Source: an uncultured Aeromonadaceae bacterium (GTDB taxonomy: Bacteria > Pseudomonadota > Gammaproteobacteria > Enterobacterales > Aeromonadaceae). Taken from it: a stretch of DNA of 64,000 nt. How positions within the stretch are numbered: the first letter of the stretch is position 1; each line of letters opens with the position of its first letter. The DNA lies in NCBI GenBank assembly GCA_945957385.1, contig CAMFKP010000012.1:1-64000 (forward strand). The letters run 5' to 3'. A model generated the notes under the pieces. The model did no database searches, was not told the DNA's origin, and saw nothing but the letters and a program-made list of their open reading frames with translations. Positions 36,465 to 46,132 of the stretch are shown here, piece by piece. The position numbers were made by a program, and so were the translations under genes.

Positions 36465-37064
36465 GTGAACCTGATTTTTGATTTGGGCAATGTGCTGGTG
36501 CGATGGGATCCGGTGGCGATCACCCGCAGTGTGGTGGCAGGTCCCGGCGCCGTGCGTCTGGCCGAGCACCTGTTTGCCCATAGCGACTGGCTGGACGTTG
36601 ACCGCGGCGCCCTGACGCTGGCCGAGGCGACCGCCCGTGCCGTCGAACGCACCGATGTGGATGAGCCGATTGTCGCCGCCGCCTTTGCCGCCGTGGCACC
36701 GTCGCTGCAACCGCTGCCGGAGAGCGTGGCGCTGCTGCGTGAGCTTCAGGCTCAGGGCCATCCGCTGTATGCGCTGTCCAACATGGGCCACGACAGCGCC
36801 CACTGGTTATCACAGCATGCGCCGTTCTGGGACGCCTTTCGCGGCGTCGTCATCTCGGCGCAGGAGCAGCTGATCAAGCCTGATGCCGCCCTGTTTGAAC
36901 GCTTATTGCAGCGTTATCAACTCAATGCCAGCGACTGTGTGTTCATCGATGACTCCCAGGCCAACGTCGACGCGGCGCGGGCGCTGGGCATCACGGCACT
37001 GCACTTTACCGATGCGGCTAGCTGCCGTGCCGAGCTGGTAGCGCTGGGCCTGTTGCCAGCCTGA
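36465..37064 (+). CDS. HAD-superfamily hydrolase (YihX-like)
   Basis: GTG start with AAGGAGGG RBS; LIFDLGNVLVRWDP..., YALSNMG, KPDAALFERLL, VFIDDSQANVDAARALG. Confidence 0.92.
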   Translation: MNLIFDLGNVLVRWDPVAITRSVVAGPGAVRLAEHLFAHSDWLDVDRGALTLAEATARAVERTDVDEPIVAAAFAAVAPSLQPLPESVALLRELQAQGHPLYALSNMGHDSAHWLSQHAPFWDAFRGVVISAQEQLIKPDAALFERLLQRYQLNASDCVFIDDSQANVDAARALGITALHFTDAASCRAELVALGLLPA

Positions 37065-37540
37065 AGGGGCGAGCATGGCGCCCCGGTGACAAGCTCACGG
37101 GCGTGCCGCCGGGGGAAACCGGCTGCAAGCGATTTCATTGTACAAGGGATGGGCGATCAGTCTGATCCTAATCAATAAAGCTCGGGATCCGCTGCGCGCA
37201 TGGCTTTAGCCCTTCGTGTGAAAGTGATACTTTTAGCGCGGCTTGCAACACATTGATACAGAGGGCCGACCTGCCCGGGGTCTGTTCTTTGTCTGTCAGC
37301 TCTGTGACAAACCCGACGCCTGCTTGTCGGGAACCCTGCCGCGAAGGCGTGCGCCTGGCCGAGATGGCCATGGCGCGGCGTTCTGGTCGTTGGCACGGTT
37401 TCTGATAGCGCTGCTGGGGCTGTCCGGGCTGTTTGCCGGGACAATTTATTTGGTGGCCATCGCTGGATGCCTGATGGGCGTTCACCCTGACCTTGAACAG
37501 CGTTGGCATCGACGGATGCCTGCAGCAAAGCGAGGAGAGA

Positions 37541-38749
37541 ATGGATACAAGCAAAAACCAGACTGTGCTGGTACTCAACTGTGGTAGTTCTTCACTGAAG
37601 TTCGCGATCATCAATCCCGAAAGTGGACAGCAGTACCTGAGCGGTCTGGCCGAGGCACTGACCCTTCCGGAAGCCCAAATCAGCTGGCGTTTCGGCGAGG
37701 ACGGTGACAAGCAAAAAGCGGCCTTGCCTGCCGGCGCCGATCACACCGCCGCGCTGACCTTCCTGGAAGAGCAGGTGCTGCATGGCCAGCAAGGACTGCT
37801 GGACTCGCTGGTGGCGGTAGGGCACCGCGTGGTGAACGGCGGCGAATACTTCTCTGAACCTGTGCTGGTGAATGATGAAGTCGAGCAGATCATCGAAAAA
37901 TGCATCCCGCTGGCGCCACTGCACAACCCCGCCCACCTGCTGGGTATCCGCGCCGCCCGCCGTCTCTTCTCCTCCTTGCCTCACGTCCTCGTCTTCGATA
38001 CCGCTTTCCACCAAACCATGCCTGCGGCCGCATTCCGTTATGCGCTGCCGGACGAGCTGTATCACGAGCACGGTGTGCGCCGTTACGGTATGCACGGCAC
38101 CAGCCACTACTATGTGGCCGTCAAGGCCGCTGAATGGCTGGGCCAACCGCTGGAAGAGACCAACGTCATCACCGCCCACCTGGGTAACGGTGCCTCGGTC
38201 TGTGCGGTGAAGAACGGCAAGAGCGTCGACACCAGCATGGGTATGACTCCGCTGGAAGGGCTGATGATGGGTACCCGTTGCGGTAACGTTGACCCGTCTA
38301 TCGTCTTCTTCATGGTCGATGAGCTGGGTTACACCCTGGATCAGGTCAAGGACGTGCTGAACAAGAAGTCCGGTCTGCTCGGTATCTCCGGCAAGACCAG
38401 CGATTTTCGTGGTATCACCCAGGGCGTGGAAGAGGGCGACGAGAATGCCAAGCTGGCCTTCGACATGTTCTGCTACCGCCTGGCCAAGTTCATCGCCTCC
38501 TACTATGTCAGCCTGGGCCGCGTCGATGCACTGGTGTTCACCGGTGGCATTGGCGAGAACTCGCTGATGATGCGCAGCCGTGTGCTGGAGCTGCTGGCGC
38601 CGTTCGGCTTTGTCGAAGACGTCAAGGGCAACGAGGCCGCGCGCTTCGGTAACGGTGGTCTCATTACCGTTGCGGATTCGGCCAAGGCGTTTGTCATTCC
38701 GACGAATGAAGAGCTGGTGATTGCACAAGGCGCTGCGCGTTTCGCCTAA
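37541..38749 (+). CDS. ackA: Acetate kinase
   Basis: [17 protein letters not shown]..., [38 protein letters not shown]. Confidence 0.97.
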   Translation: MDTSKNQTVLVLNCGSSSLKFAIINPESGQQYLSGLAEALTLPEAQISWRFGEDGDKQKAALPAGADHTAALTFLEEQVLHGQQGLLDSLVAVGHRVVNGGEYFSEPVLVNDEVEQIIEKCIPLAPLHNPAHLLGIRAARRLFSSLPHVLVFDTAFHQTMPAAAFRYALPDELYHEHGVRRYGMHGTSHYYVAVKAAEWLGQPLEETNVITAHLGNGASVCAVKNGKSVDTSMGMTPLEGLMMGTRCGNVDPSIVFFMVDELGYTLDQVKDVLNKKSGLLGISGKTSDFRGITQGVEEGDENAKLAFDMFCYRLAKFIASYYVSLGRVDALVFTGGIGENSLMMRSRVLELLAPFGFVEDVKGNEAARFGNGGLITVADSAKAFVIPTNEELVIAQGAARFA

Positions 38750-38766
38750 CCGGTTTGCCATACCGC

Positions 38767-38795
38767 AAAGCCCGCCGCGTCGGCGGGCTTTTTGT
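38767..38795 (+). terminator. Terminator after ackA
   Basis: AGCCCGCCG-cgt-CGGCGGGCTTTTT. Confidence 0.9.
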
Positions 38796-38883
38796 TGCCG
38801 CACGCGGAAACAGGGTTCCGCTTGTTGCCAAGCTCGGCTACGATGGGGCCGCAGGTTTATTGAATCAGATAAAGGAATTTGCC

Positions 38884-39897
38884 ATGCAAGTACTGGTTAC
38901 TGGTGGCGCCGGGTATATCGGCAGCCATACCGTCGTCGAATTGCTCAAGGCTGGCCACGATGTTGTGGTGGTCGACAACTTCTGCAACTCGCAACCTGTG
39001 GTGCTGGATCGCATCGAGACCATCAGTCAGCGTCGGCCGGTATTTTATGAACTGGATGTGCGTGATGGTGCGGCGCTGGACAAGGTGTTCGCCGCCCATG
39101 CCTTCGATGCGGTGATCCACTTCGCCGGCCTCAAGGCGGTGGGGGAGTCGTGCCGCATTCCGCTGACCTATTACCAGAACAATATCGCCGCCACGCTGAC
39201 GCTGTGCGAGGCGATGAGCCGCGCCAATGTTTTCAATCTGGTATTCAGTTCGTCCGCCACCGTCTACGGTGATCCGCAGTCGGTACCGATCCGCGAGGAC
39301 TTCCCGCTGTCGGCGACCAATCCGTATGGCCGTTCCAAGCTGATGGTCGAGGAGATTCTGCGCGATCTGGTGCGTGCCGATGCGCGCTGGGGCGTGGTGC
39401 TGCTGCGTTACTTCAACCCGGTTGGCGCCCACAGCAGTGGTCTGATTGGCGAAGATCCGAACGGTATTCCGAATAATCTGTTGCCGTTTATCACCCAGGT
39501 GGCGGTTGGCCGTCTGCCGCAGTTATCGGTGTTTGGCGATGACTACCCGACTCCGGATGGCACCGGCGTGCGCGACTATATCCATGTCGTCGATCTGGCG
39601 ATCGGCCACCTCAAGGCGTTGCAGCGTATCGTCAGCGATCGGGGCGTTTTCACTTACAACCTCGGCACCGGCAAGGGATATTCGGTGCTGGAGATGGTCA
39701 AGGCGTTCGAGGCGGCATCCGGCACGGCGATCCCGTATCGCATCACGCCACGCCGGCCTGGTGATATCGCCGAATGTTGGGCCGATCCCGCCCTGGCGCG
39801 TGATGAGCTGGGCTGGAGCGCGGAACGGGGTCTTGAGCAGATGATGCAGGATAGCTGGCACTGGCAATCGAGCAATCCGCAAGGCTATAAGTGCTGA
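38884..39897 (+). CDS. galE: UDP-glucose 4-epimerase
   Basis: [44 protein letters not shown]. Confidence 0.97.
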   Translation: MQVLVTGGAGYIGSHTVVELLKAGHDVVVVDNFCNSQPVVLDRIETISQRRPVFYELDVRDGAALDKVFAAHAFDAVIHFAGLKAVGESCRIPLTYYQNNIAATLTLCEAMSRANVFNLVFSSSATVYGDPQSVPIREDFPLSATNPYGRSKLMVEEILRDLVRADARWGVVLLRYFNPVGAHSSGLIGEDPNGIPNNLLPFITQVAVGRLPQLSVFGDDYPTPDGTGVRDYIHVVDLAIGHLKALQRIVSDRGVFTYNLGTGKGYSVLEMVKAFEAASGTAIPYRITPRRPGDIAECWADPALARDELGWSAERGLEQMMQDSWHWQSSNPQGYKC

Positions 39898-40032
39898 ACG
39901 GGGCTGAAACACGATTTCCGCATTCGGTCACAGAGTCAGGTGCAGTCCGGCAGTAAATAACGTACTATGCCTGTCTCTGTGCGGATGTCCGCCAGGGTGT
40001 CTACAAGAAGAATGCAGTGAGCTTTTATCTCT

Positions 40033-41064
40033 ATGATGCTCTATTTCCTGTCGTTTTTTGTGCTCTGCTTTGCGATGACCGGCATCGCCCGACGTTACGC
40101 CATCTGGCGGCACGCGATGGCGATCCCGGAGTTCCGGCACCATCATCTGGAGCCGGTACCGCGAGGCGGTGGCATAGCGCTCGTCATCACCATGATTGCC
40201 CTCAATCTGCTGATGTACCGTTATCACCTGATCGACATTGCCACGGCGCGTAGCCTGAGCTTCTCCGGTATTTTCCTGTTGCTGGGGTGTATCGCCAACG
40301 ATCTTAAACCCTTGCCACCGCTCGGGCGCCTGGCGTTGCAGGTCATTGCCGTAGTATTGGCGCTGGTCTGGTACAACCGCGACCTGATCGTCATCGTGCT
40401 CGATAGTTATCTTTATCTCTCCGGATTCTGGATCCCGGTGCTTGGCTTGTTGTTGCTCGGGCTCATCAAGCTCAACAATGTGATGAACGAAGTGGATGGC
40501 ATGGTAGCCAGCCAGGCGTTCACCATGGTGTTCGCATCGGCCTGTCTGTTGGCTATCTCGGGTGAGCTGCAGTGGACTGTGCCGTTGATCCTGATCTGTG
40601 CGCCGATTCTGGGTTTCCTGGCCTGGAACTGGCCGCCAGCACGCATCATGATGGGAGATGCCGGTAGCAGCTTCCTGGGGTTGTTTATCAGCTTGCTCGG
40701 CTTGCACCTGGCCGGTGACACCTCGATCAATCTTTGGGTCTGGCTGGTGATGATGTCGGTGTTTATCAGCGATGTGCTGACGACGCTGGTTTGTCGTCTG
40801 CTCAAGGGGCAGGAGTGGCGGCCGTCATTGCATAAGATGCACGGTTACCAGATCCTGGCCCGCCGCTGGGATAGCCACTTTTATGTCACCTTGTTGCTAT
40901 GTGCGCTAAATTGGCTGTGGTTATTCCCGCTCGCGTGGTTGGCGATGGAGTTCGAGAACTATGGTCTCTTCATCTGGATCGGCGGTCTGTCACCATTGGT
41001 TGCAGCCTGCGTCTACTTGCAGCGGCATAGCGACGACGAGTCTGAAGCAGCCCACGCGGTGTAA
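40033..41064 (+). CDS. WecA/MraY-family glycosyltransferase 4
   Basis: PVPRGGGIALV, NVMNEVDGM, MMGDAGSSFLG. Confidence 0.92.
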   Translation: MMLYFLSFFVLCFAMTGIARRYAIWRHAMAIPEFRHHHLEPVPRGGGIALVITMIALNLLMYRYHLIDIATARSLSFSGIFLLLGCIANDLKPLPPLGRLALQVIAVVLALVWYNRDLIVIVLDSYLYLSGFWIPVLGLLLLGLIKLNNVMNEVDGMVASQAFTMVFASACLLAISGELQWTVPLILICAPILGFLAWNWPPARIMMGDAGSSFLGLFISLLGLHLAGDTSINLWVWLVMMSVFISDVLTTLVCRLLKGQEWRPSLHKMHGYQILARRWDSHFYVTLLLCALNWLWLFPLAWLAMEFENYGLFIWIGGLSPLVAACVYLQRHSDDESEAAHAV

Positions 41065-41090
41065 GCCAGCTGCGACGATTGGTTTGCCAT

Positions 41091-41124
41091 AACAAATAAG
41101 CCCGCAGTCGCGGGCTTATTTGTT
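41091..41124. terminator. Bidirectional terminator between the wecA-like gene and rpiA
   Basis: AACAAATAAGCCCGC-agtc-GCGGGCTTATTTGTT. Confidence 0.9.
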
Positions 41125-41141
41125 GCTGGAATCCGATCTGG

Positions 41142-41801
41142 TTATGGCGTGACGGTGCGAACACCATCCGGGGCGCCGACCAGCAGGACATCGGCTCCGC
41201 GATGGGCAAACAAGCCGACGGTGACGACACCGACCAGGTTGTTGATGGTGTTTTCCAGCCCTTTGGCATCAGTTATCTGCAGGCCGTGGACATCCAGAAT
41301 GTCGTTACCATTGTCGGTGACAACACCTTGACGATAGACCGGGTTACCACCGAGTTTACGCAACTCGCGGGCGACATATTCGCGGGCCATCGGGATCACT
41401 TCGACCGGCAAAGGGAACTTGCCGAGGACGTCAACCTGCTTGCTGTTATCGACGATACAAACAAACTGCTTGGCAACGGCAGCAACGATCTTCTCGCGCG
41501 TCAGCGCCGCACCACCGCCTTTGATCATCTCCATCTGACCATTGATTTCGTCGGCACCATCGACATAGATGTCGAAACCGTCAATGTCGTTCAGATCCAT
41601 GACCGGAATGCCAAGGGCCTTGAGGCGTTCTGTTGAGGCGACTGAGCTGGATACCGCTGCCTTGATCTGATCCTTGATGCTGGCGAGCGCATCGATGAAA
41701 AAGTTGACGGTAGAGCCGGTGCCGACACCGACAATGGTGCCTGGCTGAACATAGGCCAGTGCCGCCTGACCGGCCGCTTTTTTCATTTCATCTTGAGTCA
41801 C
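41142..41801 (-). CDS. rpiA: Ribose-5-phosphate isomerase A
   Basis: [19 protein letters not shown]...[11 protein letters not shown] start gives 219 aa. Confidence 0.96.
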   Translation of the reverse strand: MTQDEMKKAAGQAALAYVQPGTIVGVGTGSTVNFFIDALASIKDQIKAAVSSSVASTERLKALGIPVMDLNDIDGFDIYVDGADEINGQMEMIKGGGAALTREKIVAAVAKQFVCIVDNSKQVDVLGKFPLPVEVIPMAREYVARELRKLGGNPVYRQGVVTDNGNDILDVHGLQITDAKGLENTINNLVGVVTVGLFAHRGADVLLVGAPDGVRTVTP

Positions 41802-41862
41802 TTGCTTCTCCTGCGTGTGTGGCTGCGGCGGATTATAGCGAAGAAGTGACGTCACTGCAGCG

Positions 41863-42450
41863 TCAAGCTGGCCAGTGCCAACGACGCGAAGGGGTGAGAA
41901 TTTCCGGTAACGGCACATCCCAGCTTTCTACCGGAATGGTTTCAACTTGCTGGCAATCGTGGGCCAGACCAATCGGGTAGGGGCCAAGGCGGTGATGATG
42001 CCAGCTGCCGAGAGTGCGATCATAGAAACCGCCGCCCATACCGAGGCGGTTGCCGAGTTGATCAAACGCCACTAGTGGTGTGAAGAGGACATCGATGCTG
42101 GCTTTGCTGATGATCTGCTGACAATTTAATTCCGGCTCCGGAATGCCAAAGCGATTACTTGTCATCGGGGTGGTCGGCGTAAAATCGACAAACAACAAGT
42201 GCCCTTTACTGAAGGGATGTAAGACCGGCAGGCAGACTGCAATCTCGTGTTGCCAACACCATTCAATCGCCAGGCGGGTGTCGATTTCACCATCGCTGGC
42301 CAGATAGAGAGCGACGCGCTTTGCCCGGCAAATCAACGGATGCTGTTCAAAATGGTTAACGAGTGACTGTGCCGCTTGCCGTTGGGTTTCGGCTGAAAGT
42401 TGGCGTCTGAGTTGACGCACTGAATTACGCAGCGATTGTCTGGTAATCAT
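41863..42450 (-). CDS. ygfA: 5-formyltetrahydrofolate cyclo-ligase
   Basis: [26 protein letters not shown]; adjacent to 6S RNA and zapA. Confidence 0.94.
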   Translation of the reverse strand: MITRQSLRNSVRQLRRQLSAETQRQAAQSLVNHFEQHPLICRAKRVALYLASDGEIDTRLAIEWCWQHEIAVCLPVLHPFSKGHLLFVDFTPTTPMTSNRFGIPEPELNCQQIISKASIDVLFTPLVAFDQLGNRLGMGGGFYDRTLGSWHHHRLGPYPIGLAHDCQQVETIPVESWDVPLPEILTPSRRWHWPA

Positions 42451-42455
42451 CGAAA

Positions 42456-42640
42456 GGAACCCCGGTGGTGCCGTTGCAGGTCGTGGCCCTTGAACCCAAA
42501 AGGTTCAAGGCGGAAATCTGGATCCAACCGTAGGCTTCTCGGTACGGGCCGAGCATGCTCAATAGTCAGAAGGCGACTTCCTAAGGTAAACATATCGGCT
42601 CAGGGACTTTAACCCGCTGACGCACACCCCAGGGAGAATC
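42456..42640 (-). ncRNA. ssrS: 6S RNA
   Basis: Reverse strand contains CCCTGAGCCGATAT, GAGCATGCTCGG, CGAGAAGCCT, CCTTGAACC..GGTTCAAGGG; zapA-ssrS-ygfA context. Confidence 0.94.
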
Positions 42641-42652
42641 TTTAACTAAATT

Positions 42653-42970
42653 TTACTGACGCAGCAGACGCCCCTGCTCCTGCAGGGCCTCTTCTATGGT
42701 GCTTTGCAGCATTCTGATGCGCTGATCCATAGTTTCAGAGTATTGGCGGTTCTTGTTTTTTTCAAGTGCCAATTCATGACAAAAATTGAGGGCCGCCATC
42801 ACTGCCAATTGCTCATTGTTGCTGCCACGTGAACGCTGGCGCATTTGAGCCAGCAGCTCATTCAGCTCAGCGGCGGCTGCACGCAGAGCATTTCCTTGTC
42901 CTGTTTGGCAAGAAAGCTTGTAGATGCGTCCCATGATATTGATTTCTACCGCTTCAATCTCGGTGGTCAT
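42653..42970 (-). CDS. zapA: Cell division protein ZapA
   Basis: VEINIMGRIYKLSCQTGQGNALRAAAAELNELL; context. Confidence 0.95.
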   Translation of the reverse strand: MTTEIEAVEINIMGRIYKLSCQTGQGNALRAAAAELNELLAQMRQRSRGSNNEQLAVMAALNFCHELALEKNKNRQYSETMDQRIRMLQSTIEEALQEQGRLLRQ

Positions 42971-43137
42971 GCGATCCTCAGTATCTCTTGCTGCAGTGGG
43001 GCTTGATTCTTAAGGGGCGACTATATAGTGCAGATCCCCAAGTTTCAAGGCTTGGCTGGTCGTCAATCAGTGGCAGTGATAGGATCATCGCCTTTCTTTA
43101 GAGTGAATGCCGAATTCTTGTTCAGGGGAGCCAAATA

Positions 43138-43713
43138 ATGAGCGGATACAATCTGTTTGAGCACTACGAAGAGGCGTCGGCACTGCTGTCGTCTCTGGAT
43201 GTCATGGCTTCTCCTGCGGAGTTACATGGTGTGTTGTGCGGCCTGTTGTGTGGTGGCGCGCCGGTGGCCAAGAGCCTGTGGTTGCAGGAGTTTAACGATT
43301 TGGTAAACGACGGTGCTCCATTGCCTGAAGGGGTGACAAGCTGGCTTCGTGAACTGTTTGCCGAGACCATAGCGGGTTTGACGCAAGAGCGTAGTTTGGT
43401 CCTGTTATTGCCTGACGACGATGAGGGGCTGGAAGAGCGTTTGCTGGCCACGGCTGAATGGGCGCAGGCCTTTCTTGCTGGTTTCGCAGTAATGCAGCGT
43501 GAGCTGAATAAGGTCTCCGAAGAGCTGCAGGAGATGCTGGGAGATATCAGCCAGATTACTCAGATCGATCAGGAGCTTGAAGAGAACGTTAGCGAAACCG
43601 AGGCGGACTATATCGTTATCTATGAGCATCTCAAATTGGGTGCCATGATGGCGTTTGAAGAGTGTGGTGATCGTGCCTCTTCTTCGTCTAGCACGGCACC
43701 GACACTGCATTAA
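43138..43713 (+). CDS. ygfB: YgfB/UPF0149 family protein
   Basis: SPAELHGVLCGLLCGG; upstream of ubiH. Confidence 0.92.
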   Translation: MSGYNLFEHYEEASALLSSLDVMASPAELHGVLCGLLCGGAPVAKSLWLQEFNDLVNDGAPLPEGVTSWLRELFAETIAGLTQERSLVLLLPDDDEGLEERLLATAEWAQAFLAGFAVMQRELNKVSEELQEMLGDISQITQIDQELEENVSETEADYIVIYEHLKLGAMMAFEECGDRASSSSSTAPTLH

Positions 43714-43742
43714 AGAACGACATGGGATGCAAGGACGGCGGC

Positions 43743-44945
43743 ATGATGCAGTATGATTTTGCGATTGTCGGTGGCGGTATGACGGGCGCCACGATGGCGC
43801 TAGCCTTGGCGCATATGGGGCATGAGTCTCGGCGGCCAGCGCGTATCTTGTTGCTCGATCAGCGTCGCCTGGGAGATGGGCCTCATCAGGGGTTTGATAG
43901 CCGAGCGATAGCCCTTTCATATGGCAGCGAACAGATACTACGGCAGTTAAATCTGCATCAGGCATTTCTAGGTAGTTGTGGCACCATTTCTTCGATTCAT
44001 GTCAGCGACCGAGGTCATTATGGTCGAGCTGTAATGACTGCTGAAGAGTATCACTTGCCACATTTAGGACGGGTAGTCGAATTAAACGATGTAGGCCATG
44101 GTTTGTTGAAGCAATTAAACAACGAGCCACAGATTGAATATTTGGCCCCGGCCTCAGTAGTCAAAGTGGAGGTTAAGTCCACTGGGGCTCGACTCCAACT
44201 GGCTGATGGTGGTGTGATAGAAACGCCGCAGTTGCTTTTAGCCGATGGCGGGGAGTCGCACTGGCGCTCCGCTTTGGGATGGCGTTGGCTGGAGACGGAT
44301 TACGGTCAACGAGCGTTGGTGACTACGGTACAAAGCCTAGACGCAAAGCCAGGGCGTGCTTGGGAGCGCTTTACCAGCGAAGGCCCATTAGCGTTGCTTC
44401 CGTTAGGGGATGGCCGTTTTTCTGTGGTCTGGACTTTGGCTCCCGAGCATGCCGAGCAATTGATGCGTTTGGACGATAGGTTGCTGCTACAACAATTACA
44501 ACAACAGTTTGGCTATCGTGCTGGACGGTTTAGCCGCATAGGCCAGCGTGCTGTCTATCCACTTGTTATGCGTAAAACGCTCGATGTTGTTCATGATGGC
44601 TGTCTGTTGCTTGGTAATGCTGCTCATCAATTGCATCCTGTTGCGGGGCAGGGATTTAATCTTGCTCTTCGTGACGTAGCGACTTTTTACCATCTGCAGT
44701 CGGTGCGTTGGCTGGCGGGTAAGCCAGCCGGTGGCGCTGAGCTGGCGAATACGTATTTGCAACAACGACAGGCTGATGTCTCTCGGACGCTGCAGATGAC
44801 CCATGGATTAGCGATCCTGTTTGCCAGTGATGCCAAACCCATGATTTTTGGACGGTCTCTCGCACTCTGGGCTATGAATCGGTGTGCTGCTTTAAAATGG
44901 CCATTAGTGCGTCAGGCACTGGGTATACAGGAGTCATTACGATGA
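43743..44945 (+). CDS. ubiH: 2-octaprenyl-6-methoxyphenyl hydroxylase (UbiH)
   Basis: DFAIVGGGMTGATMALALA; GNAAHQLHPVAGQGFNLALRD. Confidence 0.93.
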   Translation: MMQYDFAIVGGGMTGATMALALAHMGHESRRPARILLLDQRRLGDGPHQGFDSRAIALSYGSEQILRQLNLHQAFLGSCGTISSIHVSDRGHYGRAVMTAEEYHLPHLGRVVELNDVGHGLLKQLNNEPQIEYLAPASVVKVEVKSTGARLQLADGGVIETPQLLLADGGESHWRSALGWRWLETDYGQRALVTTVQSLDAKPGRAWERFTSEGPLALLPLGDGRFSVVWTLAPEHAEQLMRLDDRLLLQQLQQQFGYRAGRFSRIGQRAVYPLVMRKTLDVVHDGCLLLGNAAHQLHPVAGQGFNLALRDVATFYHLQSVRWLAGKPAGGAELANTYLQQRQADVSRTLQMTHGLAILFASDAKPMIFGRSLALWAMNRCAALKWPLVRQALGIQESLR

Positions 44946-46132
44946 CTATGCAATGCGATGTGGTTGTCATCGGGGCCGGGATGGTCGGGCTGGCATTGGC
45001 GTTGGGTCTTCGTCGTTGTGGTCTCAGTGTGCAGGTCGTGGAACAAATGCCTTCACCGGATCTGCTGGCTGCAGATCATCGAGTCAGTGCGCTGAATCTG
45101 GCCTCTGAGCGGGTGTTGCGTCACCTGGGGGTGTGGGAACCGATTGCTGAAAAACAGCGTTATCAGCAGATGTCCATTTGGGAGCAAGATAGTTCTAGCC
45201 GGCTGTCGTTCTCTGCGGCCGAGTTATGTCTACCTGCATTGGGATATATAGTGCCTAATCAGGCAGTGATGAAGGCTATGTACCTGGCTTTGCAGGATAG
45301 CGGCGTTGTTATGCGCTATGGCTGTAAGTCAGCTCGGATACACGCCCATGACGAGGGCGTCGAGATTGAATTCTCACAGGAGACGTTGCGAGCATCATGG
45401 TTAATTTCCGCCGAAGGTGCGCATTCGCGCGTTCGTGCTGATTTCAACTTTCCGACGCTTGAGTGGGATTACGGCCAAAGTGCTGTGGTGGCTACGATAG
45501 CCACAGATCTTCCACATCAGGCTTGTGCTCGTCAGGTTTTCCTTACGTCTGGGCCGTTAGCGTTGTTACCGTTAACTGAGCCGCACCTCTGCTCTATCGT
45601 GTGGTCTGTTCCTTCTGCACAGGCTCACACTTTGCTTGCTTTGGATGAGGAAGCGTTCTCGCACCGCTTGTCGGCGGCGACTGGAATGGAGTTAGGACTG
45701 TGCCGGCTTGTTTCGCCTCGCCAATCGTTTGCTTTGCGGGCACGCTATGCGCGCGATCTGTTACGTGCGCGTTGTTTATTGGTCGGCGATGCCGCGCATA
45801 CCATTCATCCTCTTGCGGGTCAGGGTGTGAATTTGGGACTCATGGATGCTGCCGCTGTGATAGAAGCGGTAGAGCAGCAGGTGCAGCAGGGTAACTGGAA
45901 CGGTTGCCTGGATTTTCTGGCTCCAACCCTGCGGTGGCGTAAAACGGAGGCCATGCAGATGTTGGCCGCGATGGAAGGCATCAAACAGTTATTTGCTTAT
46001 CGCGGCCCATTTCGTTTGGTTCGCCGTATTGGTATTGACGCTTTGCAGCACGCTCCAATCATCAAACGACAACTGGCATTACTGGCTACCGGTAACTGCG
46101 GTGAATTACCGCTTATGGCCAGAGGCAGTTAA
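44942..46132 (+). CDS. ubiI: UbiI/VisC-like FAD-dependent hydroxylase
   Basis: DVVVIGAGMVGLALALGL; VGDAAHTIHPLAGQGVNLGLMDAA. Confidence 0.9.
   Translation: MTMQCDVVVIGAGMVGLALALGLRRCGLSVQVVEQMPSPDLLAADHRVSALNLASERVLRHLGVWEPIAEKQRYQQMSIWEQDSSSRLSFSAAELCLPALGYIVPNQAVMKAMYLALQDSGVVMRYGCKSARIHAHDEGVEIEFSQETLRASWLISAEGAHSRVRADFNFPTLEWDYGQSAVVATIATDLPHQACARQVFLTSGPLALLPLTEPHLCSIVWSVPSAQAHTLLALDEEAFSHRLSAATGMELGLCRLVSPRQSFALRARYARDLLRARCLLVGDAAHTIHPLAGQGVNLGLMDAAAVIEAVEQQVQQGNWNGCLDFLAPTLRWRKTEAMQMLAAMEGIKQLFAYRGPFRLVRRIGIDALQHAPIIKRQLALLATGNCGELPLMARGS

Noticed and set aside
37592-38803. 403-aa minus-strand ORF antisense to ackA
   Set aside because: Low-complexity His/Gln-rich shadow translation; ackA is unambiguous
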